Below are positions 1 through 11,511 of a DNA stretch of 64,000 nt, piece after piece. The number at the start of each line of letters is the position of its first letter. The stretch's first letter is position 1. The stretch covers positions 248,001 through 312,000 of the forward strand of contig CATKHW010000287.1 of the NCBI GenBank assembly GCA_949752795.1, given 5' to 3'. Source of the DNA: Hyperoodon ampullatus. Its lineage: Eukaryota; Chordata; Mammalia; Artiodactyla; Ziphiidae. The position numbers and the translations under genes are program-made. The notes under the pieces are model-generated. The model searched no databases. It was not told the DNA's origin and saw nothing but the letters and a program-made list of their open reading frames with translations.

Positions 1-65
1 GTCATGGATCATTGTGATGACCGGGGACATGGAGCATTGTGATGTCCAAGGCATGGAGCACTGTG

Positions 66-583
66 ATGGCAAGACCGTGGAGCATTGTGATGAGAAGACC
101 ATGGATAATTGTGATGAGGAGCGTCATGGAGCACTGTAATGACAAGTGGTATGGAGCCTTGTGATGACAGGGGTCATGGAGCATTGTTATGACAGTGGTC
201 ATGGAGCACTGTGATGACAAGGTTCATGGAGCATTTTGATGACAAGGTCGTGGAGCATTGTGATGAGAAGACCATGGACAATTGTGATTACGAGTGTCAT
301 GGAGCACTGTAATGACAAGCGGTATGGAGCATTGTGATGACAGGGGTCATGGAGCATTGTGATGACTGGGGACATGGAGCATTTTGATGACCAGGGCATG
401 GAGCATTGTGATGGCAAGACCGTGGAGCACTGTGATGAGAAGACCATGGATAATTGTGGTGACGAACATCATGGAGCACTGTAATGACAAGGGGTATGGA
501 GCATTGTGATGACAGGTGTCATGGAGCATTGTGATGACAGGGGTCATGGATCATTGAGATGAAAAGTGTCACGGAGCATTCTG
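66..583. repeat. ~172 bp seven-unit cassette, three copies
   Basis: Within the minisatellite, an ordered series of seven 24-25 bp variants repeats three times. The marker atggataattg or atggacaattg occurs at 101, 274 and 446, giving spacings of 173 and 172 bp. Each cassette also carries the marker series cgtggagcattg, gcgtcatggagcactgtaat, ggtatggagc and ggggacatgg in the same order. Cassette edges are approximate because neighbouring units are similar. Confidence 0.75.
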
Positions 584-659
584 ATGACAAGCTTGTGGAG
601 TATTTTGATGACAATGGCATGGAGCATTGTGATGGAAAGGGCATGGATCATTGCGATGA

Positions 660-3600
660 AAAAGGCATGGAGAATTGTCATGACAGGGTTCAATGAGCAT
701 ACTGATGACAAGTATCAGGGAGCATTGTGATGACAAGTGTATTGAGAATTGTGATGACAAAGGTCATGGAGCATTGTGATGAGAAGTCCATGGATAATTG
801 TGATGACCAGCGTCATGGGGGGTTGTGATGACAAGTGTTATAGAACATTGTGATCACAAGGGTTTGGAGCATTGTGATGAGAGAGGTCATGGAGAATTTT
901 GATTTCATTGTGATGACAATAGCATGAAGCATTATGATGATGGGCATGGTGCATTGTGATGACAGGGTTCATGGAGCATTGAGATGCAAAGAGGCATGGA
1001 TCATTGTAATAACAAGGGTCTTGGAGCATTGTGATGACAAGGGTCATGGAGCATTGTGATAACAAGGGCCATTCAGAATTTTGATGACATGTTCATGAAG
1101 CATTGTGATGACAATCACATGGAGCTTGCTATGACAGGGGTCATGGAGCATTGCGATGACAAGTGCATAGAGAATTGTGATGACAAAACATGTAACACTG
1201 TGATGAGAAGTATCATGGAGCATAGTGATGCCAAGAACGTGGAGAATTGTGATGACAGGGGACATGGAGCATTGTGATGACCAGGGCATGGAGCATTGTG
1301 ATGGCAAGACCGTGGAGCATTGTGATGAGAAGACCATGGATAATTGTGATGACGAGCGTCATGGAGCACTGTAATGACAAGGGGTATGGAGCATTGTGAT
1401 GACAGGGGTCATGGAGCATTGTGATGACTGGGGACATGGAGCATCGTGATGACCAAGGCATGGAGCATTGTGATGGCAAGACCGTGGAGCATTGTTATGA
1501 GAAGGCCATGGATAATTGTGATGACGAGCGTCATGGAACACTGTAATGACAAGGGGTATGGAGCATTGTGATGACAGGGGTCATGGAGCATTCTGAAGAC
1601 AATGATCATGGAGCATTCTGATGACAAGTTTGTGGAGTATTGTGATGACAATGACCTGGAGCGTTGTGATGACAAGGGCATGGAGCATTCTGATGAAAAA
1701 GGCATGGAGCCTTTTCATGACAGTGTTCAAGGAGTATTCTGACGACAAGTGTCAGGGAGCATTGTGATGACAAGTGTATTGAGAATTGTGATGACAAAGG
1801 TCATGGAGCATTGTGACGACAAGTGCATGGAGTATTGTCATGACAGTCATCATGGAGTGTTGTGATGACAAGTGTTATGGAACATTGTGATCACAAGGGG
1901 TTGGAGCATTGTGATGACAGAGGTCATGGACCATTTTGATTTCAAGGAGCATGGAGCATTGTGATGACAAGGGCATGGAGCAATGTGATCCCAAGGTTCA
2001 TGGAGGATTGTGATGAAAATGGTAATGGAGTATTGTGATGACAAGCTCATGGAGCATTGTGATGACAACGTCATGTAGGATTTTGATGACACAGGCATGG
2101 AGAATTGTGATGATAAGGGTCATGGAGCACTGTGATGATAAGCGTCACGGAGCATTGTGATTACAGGGGTCATGGAGCATTGGGATGACAAGGGCATGGA
2201 TCATTGTGATGACAAGTGTCATGGAGCATTGGGCTGAAAATGTTCATGGAGCATTGTGATGACAAGGGAATGGAGCATTGTGATGACAAGAGTCCCGGAT
2301 CATTGTGTTGTCAGTGGTCATGGAGAGTTGTGATGACAGTGGTCATGGAGGACTGTGATGATATGGGTCATGGAGCATTGTGATGAGAAGGTCATGAAGC
2401 ATTGGGCTGAAAATGTTCATGGAGTATTGTGATGACAGGGGTCATGGAGCATTGTAATGAGAAGGGAATTGAGCACTGTGATGACAAGGTCCTGGAGCAT
2501 TGTGATGGGAAGTCCATGGAGCCTTGTGATGACAATTCTCATGGAACATTCTGATGAAAAGGGGCATGGAGTATTGTGATTACAGGGGTCTTGGAGCATT
2601 GTGATGACAAGGGCATGGAGCATTGTGATGAGAAGACCATGGAGCATTCTGATGACATGCGTCATGGAGCTTTGTGCTGACAAGGGCATGGAGCATTGTG
2701 ATGAAAATGGCATGGATCATTGTTATGAAAAAGGCATGGAGCCTTGTCATGACAGGGTTCAAGGAGCATACTGACGACAAGTGTCACGGAGCATTGTGAT
2801 GACAAGTGTATTGAGCATTGTGATGACAAAGTTCATGGAGCATTGTGATGAGAAGACCATGGATAATTGTGATGATGAGCGTCATGGGGTGTTGTGATGA
2901 TAAGTTTTATGGAACATTGTGATCACAAGGGTTTGGAGCATTGTGATGACAGAGGTCATGGACCATTTTGATTTCATTGTGATGAAAATAGCCTGAAGCA
3001 TTATGGTGATGGGCATGGTGCATTGTGATGACAGCTTTCATGGAGCATTGAGATGAAAAGGGGCATGGAGCATTGTGATTACAGGGGTCTTGGAGCATTG
3101 TGATGACAAGGGCAAGGAGCATTGTGATGAGAAGGCCATGGAGCATTCTGATGACATGCGTCATTGAGCTTTGTGATGACAAGGGCATGGAGCATTGTGA
3201 TTACAGGGGTCTTGGAGCATTGTGATGACAAGGGTCATGGAGCCTTGTGATGACAATGGTGTGGAACATTGTGATGGCAGGTGTCATGGAGCATTGTTAT
3301 GACAGGGGTAATGGAGCATTGTGATGAGAAGGGCATGGAGCATTGGTCTGAAAAGTTTCATGGATTATTGTGATGAGAGTGGGCATGGAGCATTGTGATG
3401 ACAAGGTCACGGAACACTGTGATCCATGGGTCATGGAGGATTGTAATGACAAGGGCTTGGAGCATTGTGATGAGAAGGGCATCGAACATTGTTTTGACAA
3501 GCGTCATGGAGCTTTGTGATGACAAGGGCATGGAACAATGTGATGAGAGGGTTCATGGAACATTGTGATTCCAAGGGTTATGGAGCTTTGTGATGACAAA

Positions 3601-6600
3601 AGTCATGGAGCATTTTGATGTCAAGGGCGTGGTGCATTGTGATGAGAAGGGCAGGGAGCATTTTGATGACAGGGTCATGCAGCAATTTGATGAAAAGTGT
3701 AATGGAACATTTTGATGACAGGGGTTATGGAACATTGTGATGTCAGGGGTCATGGAACATTGTGATGATAAGGGGATGTAGCATTGTGATGACAGGGGTC
3801 ATGGAACATTGTGATTACAGGGGTGAGGGAGTATTGTGATGACTAGTGATTGAACATTGTGATATCTCTGTTGAGAGAGCATTTTGATGAGAAGTGCATG
3901 GAGCATTGTGATTACAAGGTTTATGGAGCATTACAATGACAAGGTTGTGGACCGTTGTGATGAAAATCACGTGGCACATTGTGATGACAAGGGTCATGGA
4001 GCATTGTTCTGACAAAGGCATGGAGCATTGTGATGACAAGGGTCACGGAGCATTGTGATGAAAAGTTCATGGAGTATTGTGGTTACAAAGGTCACAGAGC
4101 CTTGTGATGATGTGGGCATGGACCACTGTGATGACAAATGTTATGAAGCATTGTGATGACTGGAGTCACAGAGCATTGTGATGACAGGGTTCATGGAGCA
4201 TTGTGATGACAAGGGCATCGAGCATTGTGATGACAGGGGCATGGAGCATTGGTCTGACAAGTTTAATAGATTATTGTGATGACAGTGGGCATGGGGCATT
4301 GTGATGACAAGGGCATGGGGCATTGTGATGAGAAGGTCATGGAGTATTGTGAAGACAGGTGTCAGGGAGCATTGTGATGACATATGTCATGGTCCATTGC
4401 GATGACAATGGCATGGAGCATTGTGATGCCAAATGTAATGGAGGATTGTGATGACAAATATAATGGAGCATTGTGATGACTAGGGCTTGGAGCATTATGA
4501 TGACAAGGGCCATTGAAAATTTTCATGACAAGGTCGTGAAGCATTGTGATGACAAGGTGCTGGAGCATTGTGATGAGAAAACCATGGAGCCTTGTGAGAC
4601 AAGTCTCATGGAGCATACTGATGAAAAGGGGCATGGAGCGTTGTGATTAGAGTGTCTTGGAAAATTGTGATGACAAGGGCATGGAGCATTGTGATGAGAA
4701 GGCCAAGGAGCAGTCTGATGACATGGGTCATTGAGCTTTGTGATGACAAGGGCATGGAGCATTGTAATTACAGGCGTCTTGGAGCATTGTGATGAAAAAG
4801 GCATGGATCATTGTGATGAAAAAGGCATGGAGCCTTGTCATGACAGGGTTCAAGGAGCATACAGAGAACAAGTGTCTGGGAGCATTTTGATGACAAGTGT
4901 ATTGAGCATTGTGATGACAAAGGTCATGGAGCATTGTGATGAGAAGACCATAGATAATTGTGATGACGAGCGTCATGGGGCATTGTGATGACAAGTGTTA
5001 TGGAATATTGTGATCACAAGGGTTTGGAGCAGTGTTATGACAGAGGTCATGGAGCATTTTGATTTCATTGTGATGACAATAGCCTGAAGCATTATGATGA
5101 TGGGCATGGTGCATTGTGATGACAGGGTTCATGGATCATTGAGATAAAAAGGGACATGGAGCATTGTGATTACAGGGGTCTTGGAGCATTGTGATGAGAA
5201 GGGTCATGGAGCCTTGTGATGACAAGGCCATGGAACATCTTGATGGCAGGGGTCATGGAGCATTGTGATGGCAGGGGTCATGGAGCATTGTGATGGCAAG
5301 GGCATGGAGCATTCTGATGACATGCATCATGGAGCTTTGTGATGACAAGGGCATGGAGCACTGTGATTACAGGGGTCTTGGAGCATTGTGATGACAAGGG
5401 TCATGGAGCCTTGTGATGACAAGGCCGTGGAACGTTGTGATGGCAGGGGTCATGGAGCATTGTTATGACAGGGGTAATGGAGCATTGTGATGACAAGGGC
5501 ATGGAACATTAGTCTGAAAAGTTTCATGGATTATTGTGATGAGATTGGGCATGGAGCATTGTGATGACAAGGGCACGGAACACAGTGATCCATGGGTCAT
5601 GGAGGATTGTAATGACAAGGGCATGGAGCATTGTGATGAGAAGGGCATCGAGCAGTGTGATGACAAGCACCATGGAGCTTTTTGATGACAATTGCATGGA
5701 ACAATGTGATGAGAGGTTTCATGGAGTATTGTGATGACAATGGCATGGAGCATTGTGATGCCAAGGGTCATGGAGCTTTGTGATGACAAAGGTCATGGAG
5801 CATTTTGATGACAAGGGCGTGGTGCATTGTGATGAGAAGGGCAGGGAGCATTGTGATGACATTGTCATGGACCAATTTGATGAAAAGGGTCATGGAACAT
5901 TTTGATGAGAGACGTTATGTAACATTGTGATGTCAGGGGTCATGGAGCATTTTGATGAAAAGGGTCATGGATCATTTTGATGACAAGGGTTATGGAACAT
6001 TGTGATGTCAGGGATCATCGAACATTGTGATGATAAGTGCATGTAGCATTGTGATGACAGGAGTCATGGAACATTGTGATGACAGGGTTGAGGGAGTATT
6101 GTGATGAATAGTGATGTAACATTGTGATATCAGTGGTGAGAGAGCATTTTGATTTGAAGTGCATGGAGCATTTTGATGACAAGGTTTATGGAGCATTGTG
6201 ATGACAAGATTGTGGAGCACTGTGACGACAAGCGCATGGTGCATTGTGATGACATGGGTCATGGAGCATTGTGCTGACAAGCGCATGGAGCATTGTGATG
6301 ACAAGGGTCATGGAGCATTGTGCTGAGAAAGGCATAGAGCATTGTGATGACAAGGGTCAAAGAGCATTGTGATGAAAAGTTGATGAAGCATTGTGGTTAA
6401 AAATGTCACAGAGACTGTTGATGACAAGGGCATGGACCATTGTGATGACAAAGGTCATGAAGCCTTGTGATGACTGGAGTCACGGAGCATTGTGATGACA
6501 GGGGTCATGGAGCATTGTGATAACAAGGGCATGGGGCATTGTGATGACAAGGGCATGGAGCATTGGTCTAATAAGTTTCATGGCTTATTGCGATGACAGT

Positions 6601-8350
6601 TGGAATGGCGCATTGTGATGACAACTGCATGGAGCATTGTGATAACCAGATCATTCATTATTGTGAAGACAGGTGTCAGGGAGCATTGTGATGACATATG
6701 TAATGGCCCATTGTGATGACAATGCCATGGAGCATTGTGATGCCAAGTGTCATGGAGGATTCTGATGACAAAGGTAATGGAGCATTGTGATGACAATGGC
6801 TTGGAGCATTGTGATGACAAGGGTCAGGGAGCATTGTGCTGACAAGTGCATGGAAAATTGTGATGACAAGGGACATGGAGCATTCTGATGACAAGCTTGT
6901 GGAGTATTTTGATGACAATGGCATGGAGCATTGTGATGAAAACGGCATGGTGCATTTTGATGAAAAATGCATGGAGCCTTTTTGTGACAGGGTTCAAGGA
7001 GCATTCTGATGACAAGTGTCAGGGAGCATTGTGATGACAAGTGTATCGAGAATTGTGATGACAAAGGTCATGGAGCATTGTGATGAAAAGGGCATGGAGT
7101 ATTGTGATGACAGGCATCATGGAGCATTGTGATGACAAGTGTTATGGAACATTGTGATCACAAGGGTATGGAGCATTGTGATGACAGAGGTCATGGATCA
7201 TTTTGATTTCAAGGAGCATGGAGCATTGTGATGACAAGGGCATGGAGCAATGTGATCCCAAGGTTCATGGAGGATTGTGATGGCAATGGTAATGGAGTAT
7301 TGTGATGACAAGTGCATAGAACATTGTAATGACAAGGTCATGTAGCATTTTGCTGACAAAGGCATGGAGCATTGTGATGACAGGTGTCATGGAGCACTGT
7401 GATGACAAGCGTCACGGAGCATTGTGATTACAGGGGTCATGGAGCATTGGGATGACAAGGGCATGCATCATTGTGATGACAAGTGTCATGGAGCATTGGG
7501 CTGAAAATGTTCATGGAGTATTGTGATGACAGGGGTCATGGAGCATTGTGATGACTAGAGAATGGAGCATTGTGATGACAAGAGTCCCGGATCATTGTGT
7601 TGTCAGGTGATATTGAGGGTTGTGATGACTGCGGTCATGGAGAATTGTGATGATATTGGTCATGGAGCATTGTGATGAGAAGGTCATGGAGCATTGGGCT
7701 GAAAATGTTCATGGAGTATTGTGATGACAGGGGTCATGGAGCATTGTGATGATAAGGGAATGGGGCATTTTGATGACAATGTCCTGGAGCATTGTGATGA
7801 GAAGACCATGGAGCCTTGTGATGACAAGTCTCATGGAGCATTCTGATGAAAAGGGGCATGGACCATTGTGATTACAGGGTTCTTGGAGCATTGTGATGAC
7901 AAGGGCATGGAGCATTGTGATGAGAAGGCCATGGAGCATTCTGATGACATGCATCATGGAGCTTTGTGATGACAAGGGCATGGAGCATTGTGATTACAGG
8001 GGTCTTGGAGCATTGTGATGAAAATGGCATGGATCATTGTGATGAAAAAGGCATGGAGCCTTGTCATGAAAGGGTTCAGGGAGCATACTGATGGCAAGAG
8101 TCAGGGAGTATTGTGATGACATGTGTATTGCGCATTGTGATGACAAATGTCATGGGGCATTGTGATGAGAAGTCCATGGATAATTGTGATGACTAGCGTC
8201 GTGGGGTATTGTGATGACAAGTGTTATGGAACATTGTGATCACAAGGGTTTGGAGCATTGTGATGACAGAGGTCATAGAGCATTTTGATTTCATTGTGAT
8301 GACAAGAGCATGAAGCATTATGATGATGGGCATGGTGCATTGTGATGACA
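660..8350. repeat. ~1.03-1.08 kb higher-order repeat within the minisatellite
   Basis: Rare diagnostic variants recur in the same order at near-constant spacing. The variant gatcacaagggt (or close) is at 852, 1889, 2921, 5012, 7156 and 8238, giving gaps of 1037, 1032, 2091, 2144 and 1082. The variant ggttcaaggagcat (or close) lies about 165 bp upstream of each, near 687, 1723, 2751, 4842, 6986 and 8067. A following gatttcattgtgatga variant is at 901, 2970, 5061 and 8287, replaced by gatttcaaggagcatgg at 1938 and 7205. The unit is therefore about 42-44 short repeats, with two alternating subtypes and a ~2.1 kb double spacing. Confidence 0.75.
1302..1645. repeat. ~172 bp seven-unit cassette, second cluster
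   Basis: Same ordered cassette as at 66-583. The marker atggataattg appears at 1336 and 1508, 172 bp apart, followed each time by gacgagcgtcatgg, gcactgtaatgacaa or a close variant, and a ggtatggagc unit. A degraded single trace of the series appears again near 8,880-8,960. The separation from the first cluster suggests block duplication inside the minisatellite. Confidence 0.7.
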
Positions 8351-9374
8351 GGGTTCATGGAGCATTGTGATGAAAGGTGGCATGGAGCTTTGGTCTGACA
8401 AGTTTCATGGATTATTTTGATGACAGTGGGCATGGCACATTGTGATGACAAGGGCATGGAGCATTGTGATGACAAGGTCATGGAGTATTGTGAAGACAGG
8501 TGTCAGGGAGCATTGTGATGACATATGTCATGTTCCATTGTGATGACAATAGCACGGAGCATTGTGATGCCAAGTGTCATGGAGGATTGTTGTGACAAAG
8601 GTAAAGGAGAATTGTGATGATAAGCGCATGGAGCATTGAGATGACAAGGGCCATTGATAATTTTAATGTCCATGTCGTGAAACATTGTGATGACAAGCGC
8701 ATGGAGCTTCCTATGACAGGGGTCATGGAGCATTGCGATGACAAGTGCATGGAGTATTGTTATGACAAGAGCATATAACATTGTGATGAGAAGTGCCATG
8801 GAGCATTGTGATGACAAGGACGTGGAGAAGTGTGAGGACAAGGGACATTGAACTTTGAGATGACCAGGGCATGGAGCATTGTGATGGCAAAACCGCGGAG
8901 CATTGTGATGAGAAGACCTTGGGTAACTGTGATGATGAGCATCATGGAGCACTGTAATGACAAGGGGCATGAAGCATTCTGATGACAGGTGTCAGGGAGC
9001 ATTGTGATGACAGGGGTCATGGAGCATTGTGATGACAAGGGCATGGAGCATTGTGATGACAAGTGTACGGAACATTGTGATGAAAAGTGCCATTGAGAAT
9101 TTTGATGATAAAGTCGTGAAGCATTGTGATGACAAACACTTGGAGCTTGCTATGACAGGGGTCATGGAACATTGCAATGACAAGTGCATGGAGAATTGTG
9201 ATGAAACGAGCATGTAACTTTGTGATGAGAAGTGTCACGTAGCATTGTGATGACAAGTACGTGGAGAATTGTTATGACAAGGGACATGGAGCATTGTGAT
9301 AACCAGGGAATGGAACATTGTGATGACAGTGGTCATGGAGCATTATTATGACAAGGGCCATGGTGCATTCTGAT

Positions 9375-9772
9375 ATAAGATATCACTTATGAAGGGAATG
9401 TAAACCTGGCTACATATGAACTGAATTAGGAAAGAGAACAGAGTCTCAGATTTAGAAAACACTCTTATGCTTGCTTAAGGGTGAAGGAGAGGTGGCGAGA
9501 CACACAAAACCAGAGTTTGATATTAACACAGGTACCGTTCCATAATGCAAATACAGAAGAGACAAGCCCGACTCCTTCCTCAGTGAATGGGACTCAACAC
9601 CCCTATTTCCCACAGAGAAATATATCTGACTAGTAAGGATCTTAAAACCTATGTATTGATATGTCTCCATAAGGGAACCAAGTGTGTCTAGAATGACATA
9701 AGCACGGCAGTGAGAATCAGCTCAAACCCACTATAAAAAGGAATTTCAAAACAAAACAAAAAAAAAAAAAAA
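9375..9772 (+). mobile_element. L1 3' UTR fragment with A-tract, first copy (truncated 5')
   Basis: This is the start of the satellite array, entering part-way through the L1-like segment at the point matching the last codons of ORF2. It runs through the 3' UTR (ttagaaaacactcttatg, then agagtttgatattaacacag) to caaaacaaaa and an uninterrupted run of 15 A at 9758-9772. This is the longest A-run of any unit; core units have about seven. It is consistent with a remnant retrotransposon poly(A) tail. L1 similarity is judged by eye from knowledge of mammalian L1 3' ends. Confidence 0.75.
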
Positions 9773-10550
9773 CAGTGAAATTCTTACACAACACCTTCAG
9801 GGGTTCTGATGAAACTTGGAATGACCCTATCTACAACAACAGCTGGACGTGGCATAAGGCTGTTCACCTGGGACTGAGAGGATTGGTGAGATTGGGTGAG
9901 AAAATGCAGATGCTTTAAAGCAATAATGCCTGCCACTGATTCCATGGTTCCCAACTCTCCAGGTAGAAGGGAATATCACTACAGTTATAACATGTATGGG
10001 AAACCTAGAGAATGGACACCCTCTGATGGTGAAAGGTTTCTAAAACTCTACTAATTTTTTTCTCTCCATGTGCTCCAGCTTGACATTCCAACTGCTTTAA
10101 TATCAATCTCCCACCTTGGAGAGTCAGCCCCTATAACATCCTGGTTCGCACAGTTGGCACATTGTGCAGAGGATATAAGGGAAGAGGGAGAACCAATGAG
10201 AGAGTAGCTGTAGGCATTTGGACGGCCACATGTCACTCTAATTTCCCGTCACGAAGAAGAATTAACCAAACTCTCAGCCTGCCCCACCCCCATAACTAGT
10301 ATAGGTCCTGAAGCAAAATTGTGGGTTTGCGGTCAGCTCACAAAAACACAAGTTGAAAAATGGAGCTCAGGGGCACAGCAATTCACTAACTTGCAGAGTT
10401 ATACAGGACTACTCTCTTCCAAAAATCTGTTGAGGAAAAGCCATGAGGCGGACTTGAAAATGAGGGAGATTTGCACGAAACAGATTTCCAGAAGTACATT
10501 GGAATCGCCTTTAAACACAGGAAAAGCATCACAACTTCGACAATTATAGA
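9773..10550. repeat. Unassigned (non-L1) half of unit, first copy
   Basis: About 780 bp between the A-tract and the palindrome. I see no resemblance to the L1 3' end here and recognise no gene or other repeat family. It recurs once per unit throughout the array at corresponding positions, for example 14,988-15,760. It could be an L1 5' portion, another retroelement or unique DNA captured when the unit formed; I cannot tell which. This copy differs from core copies by many substitutions and small indels. Confidence 0.6.
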
Positions 10551-10624
10551 ATTGTCCATAAAGGGCGCATGCGTTTTCTCCTGAATATATTCAGGAGAAA
10601 ACGCATACACCCATTTTGGCCAAC
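10551..10624. repeat. Imperfect palindrome, unit 1
   Basis: Position equivalent to the 74 bp palindrome of core units. The inner part is an exact inverted repeat (gcgttttctcctgaata and its complement). The outer arms carry about six mismatches (left attgtccataaagggcgc versus right cacccattttggccaac). It is less symmetrical than most core copies, which makes it useful for asking whether the arms became more alike or decayed. Confidence 0.9.
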
Positions 10625-11511
10625 CAAGCAACCACACAATGCAAATCTGCACTACAAAGAAGTATCACTTTCCACCAGTCAAAAGGGATATCCGTAAAAT
10701 GTGTAAAAACCAGAAAGGCAAGAGGGGCTCTGGAGAACAGGGAGCCTTGTTATGCTGATGGGTGGGATGCAGATTGCCAACAGCCACTCTGGAGGAGTGC
10801 ATTGTGTTCCCTAAAAGAATTAAACAACAGAGCTTCACAACCTAAGGCACTTCCAGTCATGGGAATATACCTTGGGGAAATTGAAAATCAATAAGACACA
10901 GCCAACCCAAAATATAGGGCAGCACTGCTTACAAGAACCTCGACTTCGGGACACCTTAAATATCCCAGGAAAGACAAAAATAGTAAAGAAATTGTGGTAC
11001 ATACGTACGATGGAATATCCCTCAGCCATGAAATCAATGTCATAAGGCCAGTAGCAGCATAATGAGTGGATTCATGTACGATGATTCTAACTGAAATAAG
11101 TCACACAGAAAAAGAAACTTATCATAAGATATCACTTATGAAGGTCTTGTAAACATAGCTACACATGAACTGAATTAGGAAAGAGAAGAGTCTCACATTT
11201 AGAAAACACTCTTATGCCTGCTCAAGATGAAAGGAGAGGTGGGGTGATGCATAAAACCAGAGTTTGATATTAGCACAGGTACGGTTGCATAATCCAAATA
11301 CAAAATAGACAAGACCTACTCTTTCCTCACTGAACGGGGCTCAACACCCCTATTCCCTGCAGAGTAGTATATCTGACTAGTAAGAATCTTAAAACCTATG
11401 TATTGATATGTCTCCATAAGGTAACCAAGTGTGTCTAGAACGACATAAACACGGCATAGAGAATCAGCTCAAACCCACTATAAAAATGAATTTCAAAACA
11501 AAACAAATAAA
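10625..11511 (+). mobile_element. L1 ORF2 3' end and 3' UTR remnant
   Basis: Starts beside the palindrome with atgcaaatctgcactacaaa, which resembles the L1 stretch preceding the ORF2 C-terminal cysteine-rich region, and continues through the end of ORF2 and the 3' UTR to an A-rich tract ending near 11,511. Reading frames are broken by indels and stops. This edge copy keeps gcagcactgcttacaa where core units read gctgcactgcttacaa. The edge version looks closer to typical mammalian L1, hinting that edge units retain older bases. No open frame could make an active protein. Confidence 0.75.

Larger units (their letters stand above)
1..9374. repeat. 24-25 bp minisatellite block
   Basis: Continuous tandem array of a 24-25 bp unit, best written catggagcattgtgatgaca plus aggg or agggt, in about 380 imperfect copies. 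Common substitutions are gaca to gaga or gaaa, gcattg to gcactg, gcattc or gccttg, and gggt to gggg or gtgt. The plus strand is G-rich and C-poor (about 9 G to 3 C per unit) and has TGA in all frames, so it cannot code. The minus strand shows many 60-155 codon frames with repeated HHNAP, SSQCSM and VITMLHD peptides. These follow from the short stop-poor unit cycling through three frames, and most end at the same CCA-TGA position. I do not recognise this minisatellite as a named family. The array runs off the left edge of the window, so its full size is unknown. Confidence 0.95.
9375..11123 (+). repeat. Satellite unit 1 (1,749 bp, edge)
   Basis: Most diverged unit, directly abutting the minisatellite. 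It has the 15-A run, edge-type bases in the L1 part, and a palindrome at 10,551-10,624 with about six arm mismatches. The extra length comes partly from the longer A-tract. Confidence 0.9.

Noticed and set aside
8503..8970. 155-codon minus-strand open frame in the minisatellite (and many shorter ones)
   Set aside because: It is built from the repeated 24-25 bp unit read in shifting frames (HHNAP, SSQCSM, VITMLHD motifs), and such frames occur all along the block. No start context, domain or composition suggests a real protein.
1..9374. CRISPR array or bacterial repeat locus
   Set aside because: The short units are contiguous with no unique spacers, there are no cas genes, and the flanking DNA is mammalian L1-derived satellite.
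1..9374. Telomeric or interstitial telomere repeat
   Set aside because: The unit is 24-25 bp and no run of TTAGGG or its complement is visible.
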